Source: Candidatus Cloacimonadota bacterium
Lineage (GTDB): Bacteria > Cloacimonadota > Cloacimonadia > JGIOTU-2
Length of the DNA: 61,033 bases
Direction: 5' to 3'
Assembly (NCBI GenBank): GCA_018334695.1
Contig: JAGXLO010000005.1
Location: 1-61,033, forward strand
Each line of letters starts with the position of its first letter. Positions within the stretch are counted from its first letter, which is position 1. The position numbers and the translations under genes were made by a program. The notes below the pieces were generated by a model. That model was not told the DNA's origin. It ran no database searches and saw only the letters and a list, made by a program, of their open reading frames with translations. Below are positions 35,553 through 44,582 of this stretch, piece after piece.

Positions 35553-36887
35553 TTATTTCTCCAGTGCTTTTAATAACTTTTCTGCTTCTTCTGTAGAGAT
35601 TTTTCCTTGTTCTAGCATTTGCAGAATTTTTAGGCGGCTTTGTGATTTTTCATCATAGGATTTCTTTTCCTTTTTGACGTGTTTTGCTGTAGTATTTTTT
35701 GTGTCTTTTACAAATTTCTTAACTGCTTTTTTAATTTTATTGCCCAATTCTTTTCCTTTTTTTTGCCAATCTTCGTCCTTAATAGCATCTTTTATCTCTT
35801 CTGAAAGGTTAACGGCAGCCTCTTCGATATTATCCATTTTTTCAGGACTTTTTATCGATATCTTCTTTACCTTCTCTTTTGCTTTTTCGAGTTTTTTATG
35901 AATCTTCTCTCGAATTTCTTCCGAATTAATTTTCTGCAAGATTTCATTAACTTCTTCACCGAATCCGCCAAAATTTATACCTTTTTCAATATTCTTCTTA
36001 TCCAGTAAAGCAATAGAACCTCTTTTATTTTCTGCCGTAATTTCTACTTTTCCTGATTTTTGGGTCATTTTCAGATGATGTACTCCATCCTTTTCTTCCT
36101 TGTCATAATTGCCCGGCAGGCCGATATAAAATCTACCAAGTTGGTTTTTGGCTTTAATGGAATATGGAATATCAGCAGGTAGAATCAGATGAATTTTTCC
36201 GTTTTTATTTTGAAAATTGAATTTTCCTGCTTCTAGCTGGTTGAATTCATAATAAATACTGCCGTTAGACCCAATTATATCAGCGTTTCCGAGGTATGAA
36301 TCTAAAATTCTAATTTTACCATTAACAGCTGTAGCTTCCATATCACCTTTGCATTTAATACATTTGAGCTTTCCGTTTTTGTCTTCTATACTGATTTTTC
36401 CCTCAACTTCGTATAGTTTTACACTTCCATTTTTGGTTTTGATTTCATGATCCCCATGTGCTTGCTGTAACGTTATTTTGCCATTTTTAGTAGTGCAGAT
36501 ATTTTTGGATTCGACTCTTTTTAGGGAAATGTGACCGTTTTTGGAACTAACATTGATTTCACCACTAATATCTGTAATTTTGAAACCGCCATTTTTTGAG
36601 TCAATCTCCATGGACGTTGATTTGGGAACTGTTACAGTAAAATCGATATTATGGAAATTGCATTTATAATCTTCTGAAGTTTTTATGTTGAGAACATTTT
36701 GTTTTTCATCAAATTCAACTTTGAAAATATCTTCAAAGCTCAAATTCTTATTTAAACTCATATCTAATTCTAGTTCAGACCCATTCGTCTCGCTTCCTTT
36801 TATATGAACACCAATGTTTGTTGATTTTATATTTAATTTAAGGTTTTCTTGGGTAGGGAATTTTCTTTTTTTAATTATTTTATTCAT
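35553..36887 (-). CDS. DUF4097 beta-repeat protein with C-terminal SHOCT-like motif
   Basis: 444 residues. Residues about 20-290 consist of short repeated beta strands with regular KNG turns (SKNGHISL, TKNGKITL, TKNGSVKL, DKNGKLKC, AVNGKIRI, NKNGKIHL), the DUF4097 beta-solenoid-like pattern. A long charged helix region follows (about 300-400) and the end is [20 protein letters not shown], the same motif as in its neighbours. No export signal is visible. Overlaps the DUF2089 gene by 8 bp. Related B. subtilis yvlB genes sit in envelope-stress operons; a similar role here is inference. Confidence 0.82.
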   Translation of the reverse strand: MNKIIKKRKFPTQENLKLNIKSTNIGVHIKGSETNGSELELDMSLNKNLSFEDIFKVEFDEKQNVLNIKTSEDYKCNFHNIDFTVTVPKSTSMEIDSKNGGFKITDISGEINVSSKNGHISLKRVESKNICTTKNGKITLQQAHGDHEIKTKNGSVKLYEVEGKISIEDKNGKLKCIKCKGDMEATAVNGKIRILDSYLGNADIIGSNGSIYYEFNQLEAGKFNFQNKNGKIHLILPADIPYSIKAKNQLGRFYIGLPGNYDKEEKDGVHHLKMTQKSGKVEITAENKRGSIALLDKKNIEKGINFGGFGEEVNEILQKINSEEIREKIHKKLEKAKEKVKKISIKSPEKMDNIEEAAVNLSEEIKDAIKDEDWQKKGKELGNKIKKAVKKFVKDTKNTTAKHVKKEKKSYDEKSQSRLKILQMLEQGKISTEEAEKLLKALEK

Positions 36888-37257
36888 TTTTCTTCCTTTC
36901 TTTTAATTTTTTTATTGCTTCTTTTACTGAGATGCTCCCTTTATCAAGATTAGCCAAAATCATTTCTGGTTGGCTCTCTGTTTTCTTTTCCTGGGTTTCG
37001 GGGCAAAGAATTTGTTTGATTTCACTTAAACGATTTTTTACAGTCGGATATGAAATATCCATAATTTCTTCGACTTTTTTTATATTACCTTCTGAACAAA
37101 TGAAGACTTTTACAAATTCCTGCTGCTTAGGAGAAAGTGAATCAAGCTCACCAATTTCAAATTTACCCTCAATTTTTGTGTCACAATTAGGACAATGATA
37201 TTTTAGAATTTCGAGTTTTGAATTACAAACAGGACAGGATTTTAATCTTTTATTCAT
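36880..37257 (-). CDS. DUF2089 zinc-ribbon, helix-turn-helix regulator
   Basis: 125 residues from ATG 37257, which has AAGGAG 5 bases before it. The N-terminus is a zinc ribbon (C8, C11, C22, C25), then LSPKQQEFVKVFICSEGNIKKVEEIM and SYPTVKNRLSEIKQIL, a sigma-70-region-4-like helix-turn-helix. The C-terminus has a short SHOCT-like motif (LDKGSISVKEAIKKL). This is the DUF2089 architecture: a DNA-binding regulator, probably of its own operon. Confidence 0.88.
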   Translation of the reverse strand: MNKRLKSCPVCNSKLEILKYHCPNCDTKIEGKFEIGELDSLSPKQQEFVKVFICSEGNIKKVEEIMDISYPTVKNRLSEIKQILCPETQEKKTESQPEMILANLDKGSISVKEAIKKLKERKKNE

Positions 37258-37326
37258 ATGCACTCCTTATATTTTTTACCAAAATGTTAATTATTTATTA
37301 ATAATGTCAAGCAATGAATTAATTAT

Positions 37327-37353
37327 ATTAATAAATATTTAAATATTATTAAT
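37327..37353. promoter_or_regulatory. Palindrome in the divergent promoter region
   Basis: AATATTTAAATATT (37334-37347) is a perfect 14-bp palindrome, flanked by ATTAAT on both sides (27 bp overall, one base off symmetry). It sits 70-96 bp upstream of the DUF2089 start. All A/T, so chance is a real alternative. Confidence 0.3.
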
Positions 37354-37456
37354 TAATCAGACCTACATTTGGGTTTTTTAATATATGGATAATTATATTG
37401 ATAAAATTGTAAAAGCATAGATTGTGATAATTATTTGGTGGTTTTTCAAATTATTA

Positions 37457-37486
37457 TTGACAAAGTAAATAAATAATGAAAATAAT
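37457..37486 (+). promoter_or_regulatory. Candidate promoter of the rubrerythrin-like gene
   Basis: TTGACA at 37457-37462, 18 bp spacer, AATAAT at 37481-37486. The ribosome-binding site AAAGGAG follows about 30 bp downstream. Confidence 0.45.
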
Positions 37487-37530
37487 AAAATAAATTTTGG
37501 ATCAAAGTAAAAAATGATGAAAGGAGCCAC

Positions 37531-38037
37531 ATGAAGCTTGATGATTATAGTAAAAAGGATATCATTCTTAGTGCACTTAGAAGTGAGCTGGATAGTAAAG
37601 AAATTTATTCAATTCTATCAGAAAATATAGCCAATGTAATTATTTCAGATAAATTTGAATTTCTAGCAATGGAAGAGGATAAGCATAAGAAGTTTGTGGA
37701 GGGATTATTTAGAGCAGAATTTCCCGATGAAAAGTTAGTAATTCCCCCCAAATCACCTGTTCCCCTACCTGATGTTACAATAGAAGATAAGGAATTTCCC
37801 ATAGAAGAAGTGGTTAGAGTTCTAAAAAAAGCACAGGAAGCAGAGAAGGCGGCAGCTGATTTTTATAGTTCATTCGCCAGGCATTTTGATAAGAACTCAA
37901 AACAGAGAAACATGCTTGCATACTTTTCTCAAATGGAAATAGGGCATTATAAATTAATCGGAATTGAATTAGAAAATATGGAAAGAATGGAATCAATGGA
38001 GGATAGCTGGTCTGATTTGATGCATATAGGTCCATAA
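37531..38037 (+). CDS. Rubrerythrin/ferritin-like di-iron protein
   Basis: 168 residues, four-helix bundle. Di-iron ligand helices are visible: ALRSELDSKEIY (Glu near 18), LAMEEDKHKKFVEG (ExxxH near 50), AQEAEKAAADFYSSF and YFSQMEIGHYKLIGIE (ExxH near 137). There is no C-terminal rubredoxin domain. Such proteins usually reduce peroxide or store iron in anaerobes. Clear AAAGGAG site. It is divergent from the DUF2089 operon and may share its control region. Confidence 0.8.
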   Translation: MKLDDYSKKDIILSALRSELDSKEIYSILSENIANVIISDKFEFLAMEEDKHKKFVEGLFRAEFPDEKLVIPPKSPVPLPDVTIEDKEFPIEEVVRVLKKAQEAEKAAADFYSSFARHFDKNSKQRNMLAYFSQMEIGHYKLIGIELENMERMESMEDSWSDLMHIGP

Positions 38038-38061
38038 TTTTAATCAAAAAAAATAGGAAGG

Positions 38062-38116
38062 GGCAAATCTGTAGCTGGAGTATCGCAATTTTTAAAATTA
38101 ATTTTTCCAGCTTGCC
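38062..38116 (+). terminator. Possible terminator after the rubrerythrin-like gene
   Basis: AGCTGGA/TCCAGCT (7 bp) extended by GGCA/TGCC across a bulge, followed by GATTTTTATT. The loop is long (26 nt), so the assignment is weak. Confidence 0.3.
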
Positions 38117-38133
38117 GATTTTTATTAAATCAT

Positions 38134-39678
38134 ATGTTTACTAAATTAAAATCATATACTGTTATGGGAATAAATGCAATCCCTATAACTGTAGAAACTA
38201 ATACTAAACACAAGAAACAACCATTTTTCTCAATTGTTGGCTTACCCACAAATTCAGTAAAAGAGAGTAAAGATAGAGTGATAGCAGCGATAGGAAATAA
38301 TAATTTCGGATTTCCGGCACGGCGTTATACTGTTAATCTGGCACCGGCTGACGTAAAAAAGGAAGGAGTGGGATTTGATCTGCCAATAGCAATAGGAATT
38401 TTATCTTCATTACAGAAAATTTATCCCAGAAAATTAGATGAGTTCGGATTAGTGGGAGAATTATCTCTTAATGGTGAGGTGCGACCCATCAAAGGAATAC
38501 TACCCATTACCGTAACTGCCAGAGAAGAAGGTATGAAGGGAATTTTAGTACCAAAAGAAAATGCAAAAGAAGCTGCTGTAGTAAATGGAATTGATGTTTA
38601 TGCCATATCAAGTTTAAGAGAATGCATTAATTTTCTGGAAGGTAATATTGATTTGCAACCCACTGAAGTAGAACTTTCCGAAGTATTTAAGAAAAAAGAG
38701 AATCATCAGCTGGATTTTTTTGACGTTAAAGGACAGTATAATGTAAAAAGAGCTCTGGAGGTTGCAGCAGCTGGTGGGCATAATATTTTGCTAATTGGTC
38801 CGCCCGGTTCCGGGAAAACAATGTTAGCCAGAAGGGTGCCCGGAATTATGCCGGTTATGACTCTGGATGAATCTCTTACTACCACTAAAATCCATTCTGT
38901 TTCCGGTAAATTGAATTCTGATAATTCTTTACTTACGGAACGTCCGTTTCGATCTCCTCATCACACCATCAGTGATGTTGCCCTTATAGGTGGTGGAAGT
39001 TATCCCAAACCAGGAGAAGTTTCTTTGGCTCATAATGGAGTTCTGTTTTTAGATGAATTGCCGGAATTCAAAAAGAGTGTCCTTGAAGTAATGAGGCAAC
39101 CGCTGGAAGATGGCGTTGTTACAATTTCTAGAGCAGCTCAGTCTTTGACATTCCCTGCCAATTTTATGCTAATTGCCTCTATGAATCCTTGCCCCTGTGG
39201 ATATTTTGGCAGTAATGTTCCCGGACATAAATGCACATGTACAACTTCTATGATACAAAGGTATGTTTCTAAGATTTCGGGACCGCTCCTGGATAGAATT
39301 GATATACATGTAGAAGTTCCTGCAGTAAAATATAAAGAGCTTTCTAAAGATCCTAAAGGAGAAAAATCACATCAAATCAGAAGCAGGATTAATGCAGCCA
39401 AAGAAAAGCAGTTAAAAAGATTTGACAATATCGGTGATATATTTGCAAATGCAGATATGGTATCAAAACATTTACGTAAATATTGTAAATTGGATAATAA
39501 AAGTAAGCAATTGCTCAAAATTGCCATAGAGAAGCTGGGTTTATCGGCCCGAGCTTATGACAGGATAATTAAAGTTTCCAGGACTATTGCGGACTTGAGC
39601 GAAAGTGAAAAAATATTGCCCGAACATATCAGTGAAGCCGTCCAATACAGAAGCCTGGATAGAAAATATTGGCTATAA
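38134..39678 (+). CDS. YifB/ComM-family Mg-chelatase-like AAA+ ATPase
   Basis: 514 residues, full length. N-terminal Lon-like ChlI domain (PFFSIVGLPTNSVKESKDRV, LAPADVKKEGVGFDLPIAIG), Walker A GPPGSGKT at 222-229, Walker B VLFLDELPEF, and the family-specific MNPCPCGYFGS ... CTC cysteine cluster. C-terminal GLSARAYDRIIKVSRTIADL. ComM relatives are helicases acting in branch migration during DNA uptake. No Shine-Dalgarno is obvious. Followed 6 bp later by rodA. Confidence 0.93.
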   Translation: MFTKLKSYTVMGINAIPITVETNTKHKKQPFFSIVGLPTNSVKESKDRVIAAIGNNNFGFPARRYTVNLAPADVKKEGVGFDLPIAIGILSSLQKIYPRKLDEFGLVGELSLNGEVRPIKGILPITVTAREEGMKGILVPKENAKEAAVVNGIDVYAISSLRECINFLEGNIDLQPTEVELSEVFKKKENHQLDFFDVKGQYNVKRALEVAAAGGHNILLIGPPGSGKTMLARRVPGIMPVMTLDESLTTTKIHSVSGKLNSDNSLLTERPFRSPHHTISDVALIGGGSYPKPGEVSLAHNGVLFLDELPEFKKSVLEVMRQPLEDGVVTISRAAQSLTFPANFMLIASMNPCPCGYFGSNVPGHKCTCTTSMIQRYVSKISGPLLDRIDIHVEVPAVKYKELSKDPKGEKSHQIRSRINAAKEKQLKRFDNIGDIFANADMVSKHLRKYCKLDNKSKQLLKIAIEKLGLSARAYDRIIKVSRTIADLSESEKILPEHISEAVQYRSLDRKYWL

Positions 39679-39684
39679 ATTAAT

Positions 39685-40914
39685 ATGAAACAAATTAAAA
39701 AAAGTCAAAACATCGATTGGATTATAATAATAATTGCTCTGGCTTTGATAATTTTTGGTAATATTGCAATTTATAGTGCCTCAGTCCATACTTTTGGTGC
39801 GAAAGAGAGTGTTAGTAATTATTATATAAAACAGATGATATGGATTGCCATCTCTGCTTTAATTTTTTTAACAATTCTATATCTTCCGGATATTTTTATA
39901 GAAATTATAGCCTTTCCAGGATATCTTATATCAATTTTTTTGTTGCTCCTGGTTCTCTTTTTGCCCTCTCCAGATGGTGTTCATAGATGGATTAGGCTGG
40001 GTGGCATAAATTTTCAGCCATCTGAACTGGCAAAAATTTTTGTTATTCTCTTCTCAGCAAAAATACTTGCCAAAGAAAAATTATCTGATCTAACAAAAAT
40101 TATAATTTCCTTTATCATTGTTTTAATACCCTCATTACTCGTTTTGAGAGAACCCGATCTTGGTGGTTCTTTGATTTTTTTGGTTATTTACCTGCCAATG
40201 CTTTATCTGGCAAACATCAGTTTGTTCACAATATTCCTTTTGGTCAGTCCTCTCATAAGTTTGGTTGTAGGTTTCTTCCCCGTAATCTGGATAATTTTTG
40301 ATATAGTTCTAATTGTTATATTAATTATAAAAAACATTGATATCTTACGAGCAGGCGTCGTTGTAGGAATCAATGCGTTTGTCTCCTTTGTAGCTCCGTA
40401 TTTTTGGAATAGCTTAAGAGCTTATCAGCAAGAGAGAATTCTTACGTTTTTAAATCCTGCTAAGGATATGCTGGGTAGTGGTTACCAAATTATTCAGGCA
40501 AAAATAGCTGTTGGATCAGGAGGAATTTTTGGTAAAGGTTTTTTGGAAGGTACTCAAAAAAATTTAGAATTCCTACCGGCACAGCACACCGATTTTATTT
40601 TTTCTGTAATTGGAGAAGAGTTAGGTTTTGTGGGTTGTAGCATTCTGATTATTCTATTCATCCTCTTGTTTTATCGTATTATTAAAATTTTAAAAAAAAC
40701 ACGTGTAATTTCTAACAAAGTAATCATAGTAGGAATATTAACTTATCTGGTATTTCAGGTATTTGTAAATATCGGTATGAATATTGGAATTATTCCGGTA
40801 GTGGGCATTCCTCTACCTTTCATAAGTTATGGAGGCAGTAATTTAATTGTAAACACAGCTGCCTTAGCTTTAATCGTGAAATTTGAAAAAGAAAGAAGTT
40901 TTATATATAGTTAG
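39685..40914 (+). CDS. rodA: SEDS-family peptidoglycan polymerase, rod-shape protein RodA
   Basis: 409 residues, ten helices. SEDS motifs: WIRLGGINFQPSELAKIFVI, LREPDLGGSL with the catalytic Asp, FLPAQHTDFIFSVIGEELGF and GIPLPFISYGGSNL. RodA polymerises glycan strands with a class B PBP during elongation. There is no adjacent PBP2 or mreBCD, which is unusual but not rare. 6 bp after yifB. Confidence 0.93.
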   Translation: MKQIKKSQNIDWIIIIIALALIIFGNIAIYSASVHTFGAKESVSNYYIKQMIWIAISALIFLTILYLPDIFIEIIAFPGYLISIFLLLLVLFLPSPDGVHRWIRLGGINFQPSELAKIFVILFSAKILAKEKLSDLTKIIISFIIVLIPSLLVLREPDLGGSLIFLVIYLPMLYLANISLFTIFLLVSPLISLVVGFFPVIWIIFDIVLIVILIIKNIDILRAGVVVGINAFVSFVAPYFWNSLRAYQQERILTFLNPAKDMLGSGYQIIQAKIAVGSGGIFGKGFLEGTQKNLEFLPAQHTDFIFSVIGEELGFVGCSILIILFILLFYRIIKILKKTRVISNKVIIVGILTYLVFQVFVNIGMNIGIIPVVGIPLPFISYGGSNLIVNTAALALIVKFEKERSFIYS

Positions 40915-40959
40915 GAATCTTGATTAAGAAAAGTAAGAATTAATTTATTGGTAATAATC

Positions 40960-41535
40960 ATGAAAAATATTATTGCAGAAATTATTGAAGATCACATTTC
41001 TACCATAAAATCCTTAGATAATATTAATGAGGATATTATCGAAATTGCCCGGGATATGACTGAAGTACTGAAGAATGGTAATAAAGTTATATTTTGCGGT
41101 AACGGCGGTAGTGCTGCAGACGCTCAACATTTAGCCACAGAATTTGTAGTTAGATTCCGTAGTGATTTCAACAGAAAATCATTGCCTTGTATTTCATTGA
41201 CAACAAATTCATCATTATTAACTGCCTGCGCAAACGACTATGGATTTGAAGAAATATTTGCCCGTCAGATGGAAGGGCTCGGTAGAGAAGGTGATTATCT
41301 GGTAGGAATTAGTACCAGTGGTAATTCTAAGAATGTATATAAAGCAGTTCAAGTTGCAAAGCAAAAAAATATTACAACTTTACTTTTAAGCGGCAAAGAT
41401 GGTGGAAATATAAAAAATATAGTTGACAAATCAATAATAGTTACAAATTATAATACTGCTCGCATACAAGAGGCTCATATAACATTGGGTCATATCCTTT
41501 GTTTGCTAGTTGAAAAATTTTATTTTAATGAATAA
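40960..41535 (+). CDS. gmhA: Phosphoheptose isomerase (sedoheptulose-7-phosphate isomerase)
   Basis: 191 residues from ATG 40960, matching the usual 190-195; an in-frame TTG lies four codons upstream. SIS domain with FCGNGGSAADAQHLATEF (about 46-63), SLTTNSSLLTACANDYG, GISTSGNSKN, and the C-terminal RIQEAHITLGHIL with active-site His. It makes D-glycero-D-manno-heptose 7-phosphate, the first step to lipopolysaccharide core heptose. This supports an LPS-bearing outer membrane. No other heptose genes are in the window. Confidence 0.93.
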   Translation: MKNIIAEIIEDHISTIKSLDNINEDIIEIARDMTEVLKNGNKVIFCGNGGSAADAQHLATEFVVRFRSDFNRKSLPCISLTTNSSLLTACANDYGFEEIFARQMEGLGREGDYLVGISTSGNSKNVYKAVQVAKQKNITTLLLSGKDGGNIKNIVDKSIIVTNYNTARIQEAHITLGHILCLLVEKFYFNE

Positions 41536-41554
41536 TTAAATTACAGGAGAAATA

Positions 41555-41887
41555 ATGGCAAAGAAGAGAAAAGCAAAAAAATCGGGTGATGAAAAATATT
41601 TGTATAAAGCAGAAGAATTTTGTGTACCGGTAACCAAGATTGGTACTCTTAAAGAGATACAGTTTATAATTGATAACTTTAAGAAAAAGGAAGCTACATT
41701 CTGCGTGGATGGAAGCGATGACAGATGGGAAGTATGGAGAAGAGAAGAAGAAGGCGATTCCGATAAAATTAAAAAGAAAGATTACCCTAAAAAACCAAAA
41801 TTTGTTTATGTGGATGGAGTAGAAGTAGATTATGATGTAGCTCCCAAATCAAAAGAAGAGGATGAAGAAGAGGAGAAGGAAGAATAG
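41555..41887 (+). CDS. Conserved-looking small charged protein, function unknown
   Basis: 110 residues. A basic start ([13 protein letters not shown]), a compact middle ([36 protein letters not shown]) with likely alpha-beta structure, and an acidic tail ([11 protein letters not shown]). No signal peptide or membrane helix. A strong AGGAG precedes the ATG. It is 19 bp after gmhA and 8 bp before eno, so it is certainly expressed with them. I do not recognise the family. Confidence 0.7.
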   Translation: MAKKRKAKKSGDEKYLYKAEEFCVPVTKIGTLKEIQFIIDNFKKKEATFCVDGSDDRWEVWRREEEGDSDKIKKKDYPKKPKFVYVDGVEVDYDVAPKSKEEDEEEEKEE

Positions 41888-41895
41888 GAGAAGAC

Positions 41896-43182
41896 ATGTC
41901 AATTATAGAACAGATTTATGCTAGAGAAATTTTAGATTCCAGAGGTAATCCTACAGTAGAAGCAGAAGTTGTTTTGGAAACAGGCGTAGTGGGAAGAGCA
42001 GCGGTACCTTCCGGTGCATCTACCGGCGAATTTGAGGCAGTGGAACTACGAGATGGAGATAATGATAGATATAATGGTAAAGGTGTGCTAAAAGCTGTGG
42101 AAAATGTGAATAAAGTAATTGCTCCAGAAATTATGGGCAGGGAAAGCTTTGAACAGGTAAATATTGATAATAGGATGGTACATCTTGACGGAACCGAAAA
42201 TAAAGAACGTCTGGGAGCAAATGCTATACTCGGTGTTTCTCTGGCTATAGCACATGCTTCTGCTAACGAACTCGGCCTACCCTTTTATCAATATGTAGGT
42301 GGCACTAATGCAAAAATTTTACCAATACCAATGTTCAACGTCCTCAATGGTGGCAAACACGCCGATAATAACGTTGATGTGCAAGAATTTATGATTATGC
42401 CGATAGGAGCAAATAGCTTTCATCAGGCGCTGCAGATGGCTTCCGAAACCTTTAGTACTCTTAAGTCTCTTTTGAAAAATAACGGCTTTTCTACAGCTGT
42501 AGGCGACGAAGGTGGTTTTGCCCCTAATTTGGATTCCAACGAAGATGCACTTAAGTTAATCTCAGACAGTATAACTAAAACCGGATATAAATTAAAAGAT
42601 GAAATTGCAATTGCCCTTGATCCGGCTGCCACTTCTTTTTACGAAAGAAAACAATATAATATTAAGACACCCCAGGGAGACAGGTATAAATCTGAGGCTG
42701 TGATAGATATTTATGCCGAATGGATAGATAAATATCCCATAATCTCCATTGAAGACGGCTTAGCAGAAACGGACTGGGAAGGTTGGTCAGAAATGACAGC
42801 CAAGCTGGGTGATAAAATTCAAATCGTAGGTGATGATATCTTTGTGACAAACAGCAAGAGATTGCAACGCGGTATTGATGAAAATTCTGCCAATTCAATT
42901 TTAATTAAGTTAAATCAAATCGGTACTCTCACAGAGACTCTGGATACAATCGAGCTTGCAAAAACCGCAGGATTTACCAATGTTATTTCACATAGATCGG
43001 GAGAGACTTGCGATTTTACTATTGCTGATCTGGCAGTTGCTGCAAATTGTGGACAGATCAAATCCGGTTCTGTTTCCCGCTCCGAAAGAATAGCTAAATA
43101 TAATCAACTTTTGCGTATAGAAGAACAATTGGGAAAAGCGGCAATATTTCCCGGAAAAGACCTGTTTGCCAGATATCTTTAA
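41896..43182 (+). CDS. eno: Enolase
   Basis: 428 residues. All landmarks are present: [50 protein letters not shown] (catalytic Glu), [11 protein letters not shown] and VGDDIFVTN (Mg ligands), [12 protein letters not shown] (catalytic Lys) and ISHRSGET. The stretch after that reads [11 protein letters not shown], where most enolases have [11 protein letters not shown] or similar, a small divergence next to the active site. Converts 2-phosphoglycerate to phosphoenolpyruvate. Followed 10 bp later by an FtsB-like gene, a common arrangement. Confidence 0.97.
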   Translation: MSIIEQIYAREILDSRGNPTVEAEVVLETGVVGRAAVPSGASTGEFEAVELRDGDNDRYNGKGVLKAVENVNKVIAPEIMGRESFEQVNIDNRMVHLDGTENKERLGANAILGVSLAIAHASANELGLPFYQYVGGTNAKILPIPMFNVLNGGKHADNNVDVQEFMIMPIGANSFHQALQMASETFSTLKSLLKNNGFSTAVGDEGGFAPNLDSNEDALKLISDSITKTGYKLKDEIAIALDPAATSFYERKQYNIKTPQGDRYKSEAVIDIYAEWIDKYPIISIEDGLAETDWEGWSEMTAKLGDKIQIVGDDIFVTNSKRLQRGIDENSANSILIKLNQIGTLTETLDTIELAKTAGFTNVISHRSGETCDFTIADLAVAANCGQIKSGSVSRSERIAKYNQLLRIEEQLGKAAIFPGKDLFARYL

Positions 43183-43192
43183 TTAATTATTT

Positions 43193-43528
43193 ATGCGTAA
43201 GAAAAAGGCTATAAGGGTGAAAATATTTATTTTCATCTTTATAGCCATAATTTTATGGCTGCTTTTTTTCACCAAAAATAATTTCTTCAAGATTCTAAAA
43301 GATAAGATAAAATTGGAACAGAGATCCCAAAAAATCGCAGAATTGAAGGAGAATAAGAAGCAACTAGAAAAAGAATACAAAAAATTGTTGGACCAGGACT
43401 CAACTATTATGGAGAAAAAAGCCCGGGAAATTGGTATGGCAAAAGAGGGAGAAGTTATTATTAGAATCAGTGAAGATGAAAAAGCAAATGATCTCGGAAA
43501 ACAATCAGAAGGAACCAACGATGAGTGA
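43193..43528 (+). CDS. FtsB/DivIC-family septum protein
   Basis: 111 residues: short basic cytoplasmic start, one membrane helix (about 10-27, IFIFIFIAIILWLLFF), then a coiled coil (about 35-75, KIAELKENKKQLEKEYKKLL) and the family end KKAREIGMAKEGEVIIRI. It fits the septum-formation initiator family, a divisome component. The eno-ftsB neighbourhood is widely conserved. The stop overlaps the start of the threonine aldolase gene by 8 bp. Confidence 0.85.
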   Translation: MRKKKAIRVKIFIFIFIAIILWLLFFTKNNFFKILKDKIKLEQRSQKIAELKENKKQLEKEYKKLLDQDSTIMEKKAREIGMAKEGEVIIRISEDEKANDLGKQSEGTNDE

Positions 43529-44582
43529 TAAATACATAGATTTACGATCGGATACAGTTACAAAACCTACACAAAAAATGAGAGAGGCAATATACAGAGC
43601 AGATGTGGGGGATGATGTGCTTTCGGAAGATCCAACTGTGAACCGGTTGGAAAAACTTGCTGCAAAAAAACTCGGAAAAGAAGCTGCTCTTTTAGTACCC
43701 TCCGGCACCTTTGGTAATCAATTATCACTTTTTACTCACTGTAATCAGGGAAATGAAGTTATTTTATGCGAAAACTCTCATATCGTTCAACACGAAGCAG
43801 GAGCATCTTCTGTGATATCTTCTGTGCAGTTAAGAACAATTCTACCGCATGCTGATTTTTTGACCTGGGATGAAATAGAAAGAAGAATACGGAAAACAGC
43901 TGATATACATTATCCTAAGACAGGTGTGATATCTCTGGAAAATCCCTTATCACTGGGAATCGTGCCCTCACTACAAGAGATGGAGAGAATATATAAAAAT
44001 GCTCATGAAAAATATGATATTCCCATTCATTTAGATGGTGCCAGAATTTTCAACGCAGCAGCATTTTTGGAGACACCAGCTTCCGAGATTGCAAAGTTTG
44101 CTGATTCGGTTATGATCTGTTTGTCAAAAGGATTATGTGCACCTATCGGCTCCCTTTTAGTGGGTTCGAAAAAATTTATCCAAAAAGCTCGTAGAAACAG
44201 AAAAATAATGGGTGGCGGTATGAGACAGGCGGGTTTTATTGCAGCAGCCGGCGTAATTGCTCTGGAAGAAATGACTGCAAGAGTAAAGGAAGATAATCAA
44301 AGGGCACAAAAACTGGCAAAAGCTTTCAAAGAGTATGATCTTTTTGATATTGACTTAAGTAACGTGATGATCAATATGTTTTTCGTTAATTTTAATAAAA
44401 AATATAGAAATCAAAATCCGGCAAAATTTGTGGAACTGCTAAAGGAGCAAGGGATATTAACATATCCGCCGGAAGAAGATACTTTGAGATTTGTTACGCA
44501 TCGCTGGATAACCAAAGCTGATATTGATTATATTATTAATCAATTACCAGAAATAGTAAATAAATTTAAAAAACTGAGTTAA
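43521..44582 (+). CDS. ltaE: Low-specificity L-threonine aldolase
   Basis: 353 residues from ATG 43521, chosen because YIDLRSDTVTKPTQKMREAI is the family start and AGAAGG precedes it; an upstream Met at 43431 lies inside the FtsB-like gene. PLP-enzyme marks: GTFGNQLSLFTHC, ENSHIVQHEAGA, PIHLDGARIFNAA and the PLP lysine in ICLSKGLCAPIGS. It cleaves threonine or allo-threonine to glycine and acetaldehyde. The reaction product acetaldehyde could be a substrate for the aldehyde oxidoreductase at 2456, but the link is speculative. Confidence 0.93.
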   Translation: MSDKYIDLRSDTVTKPTQKMREAIYRADVGDDVLSEDPTVNRLEKLAAKKLGKEAALLVPSGTFGNQLSLFTHCNQGNEVILCENSHIVQHEAGASSVISSVQLRTILPHADFLTWDEIERRIRKTADIHYPKTGVISLENPLSLGIVPSLQEMERIYKNAHEKYDIPIHLDGARIFNAAAFLETPASEIAKFADSVMICLSKGLCAPIGSLLVGSKKFIQKARRNRKIMGGGMRQAGFIAAAGVIALEEMTARVKEDNQRAQKLAKAFKEYDLFDIDLSNVMINMFFVNFNKKYRNQNPAKFVELLKEQGILTYPPEEDTLRFVTHRWITKADIDYIINQLPEIVNKFKKLS

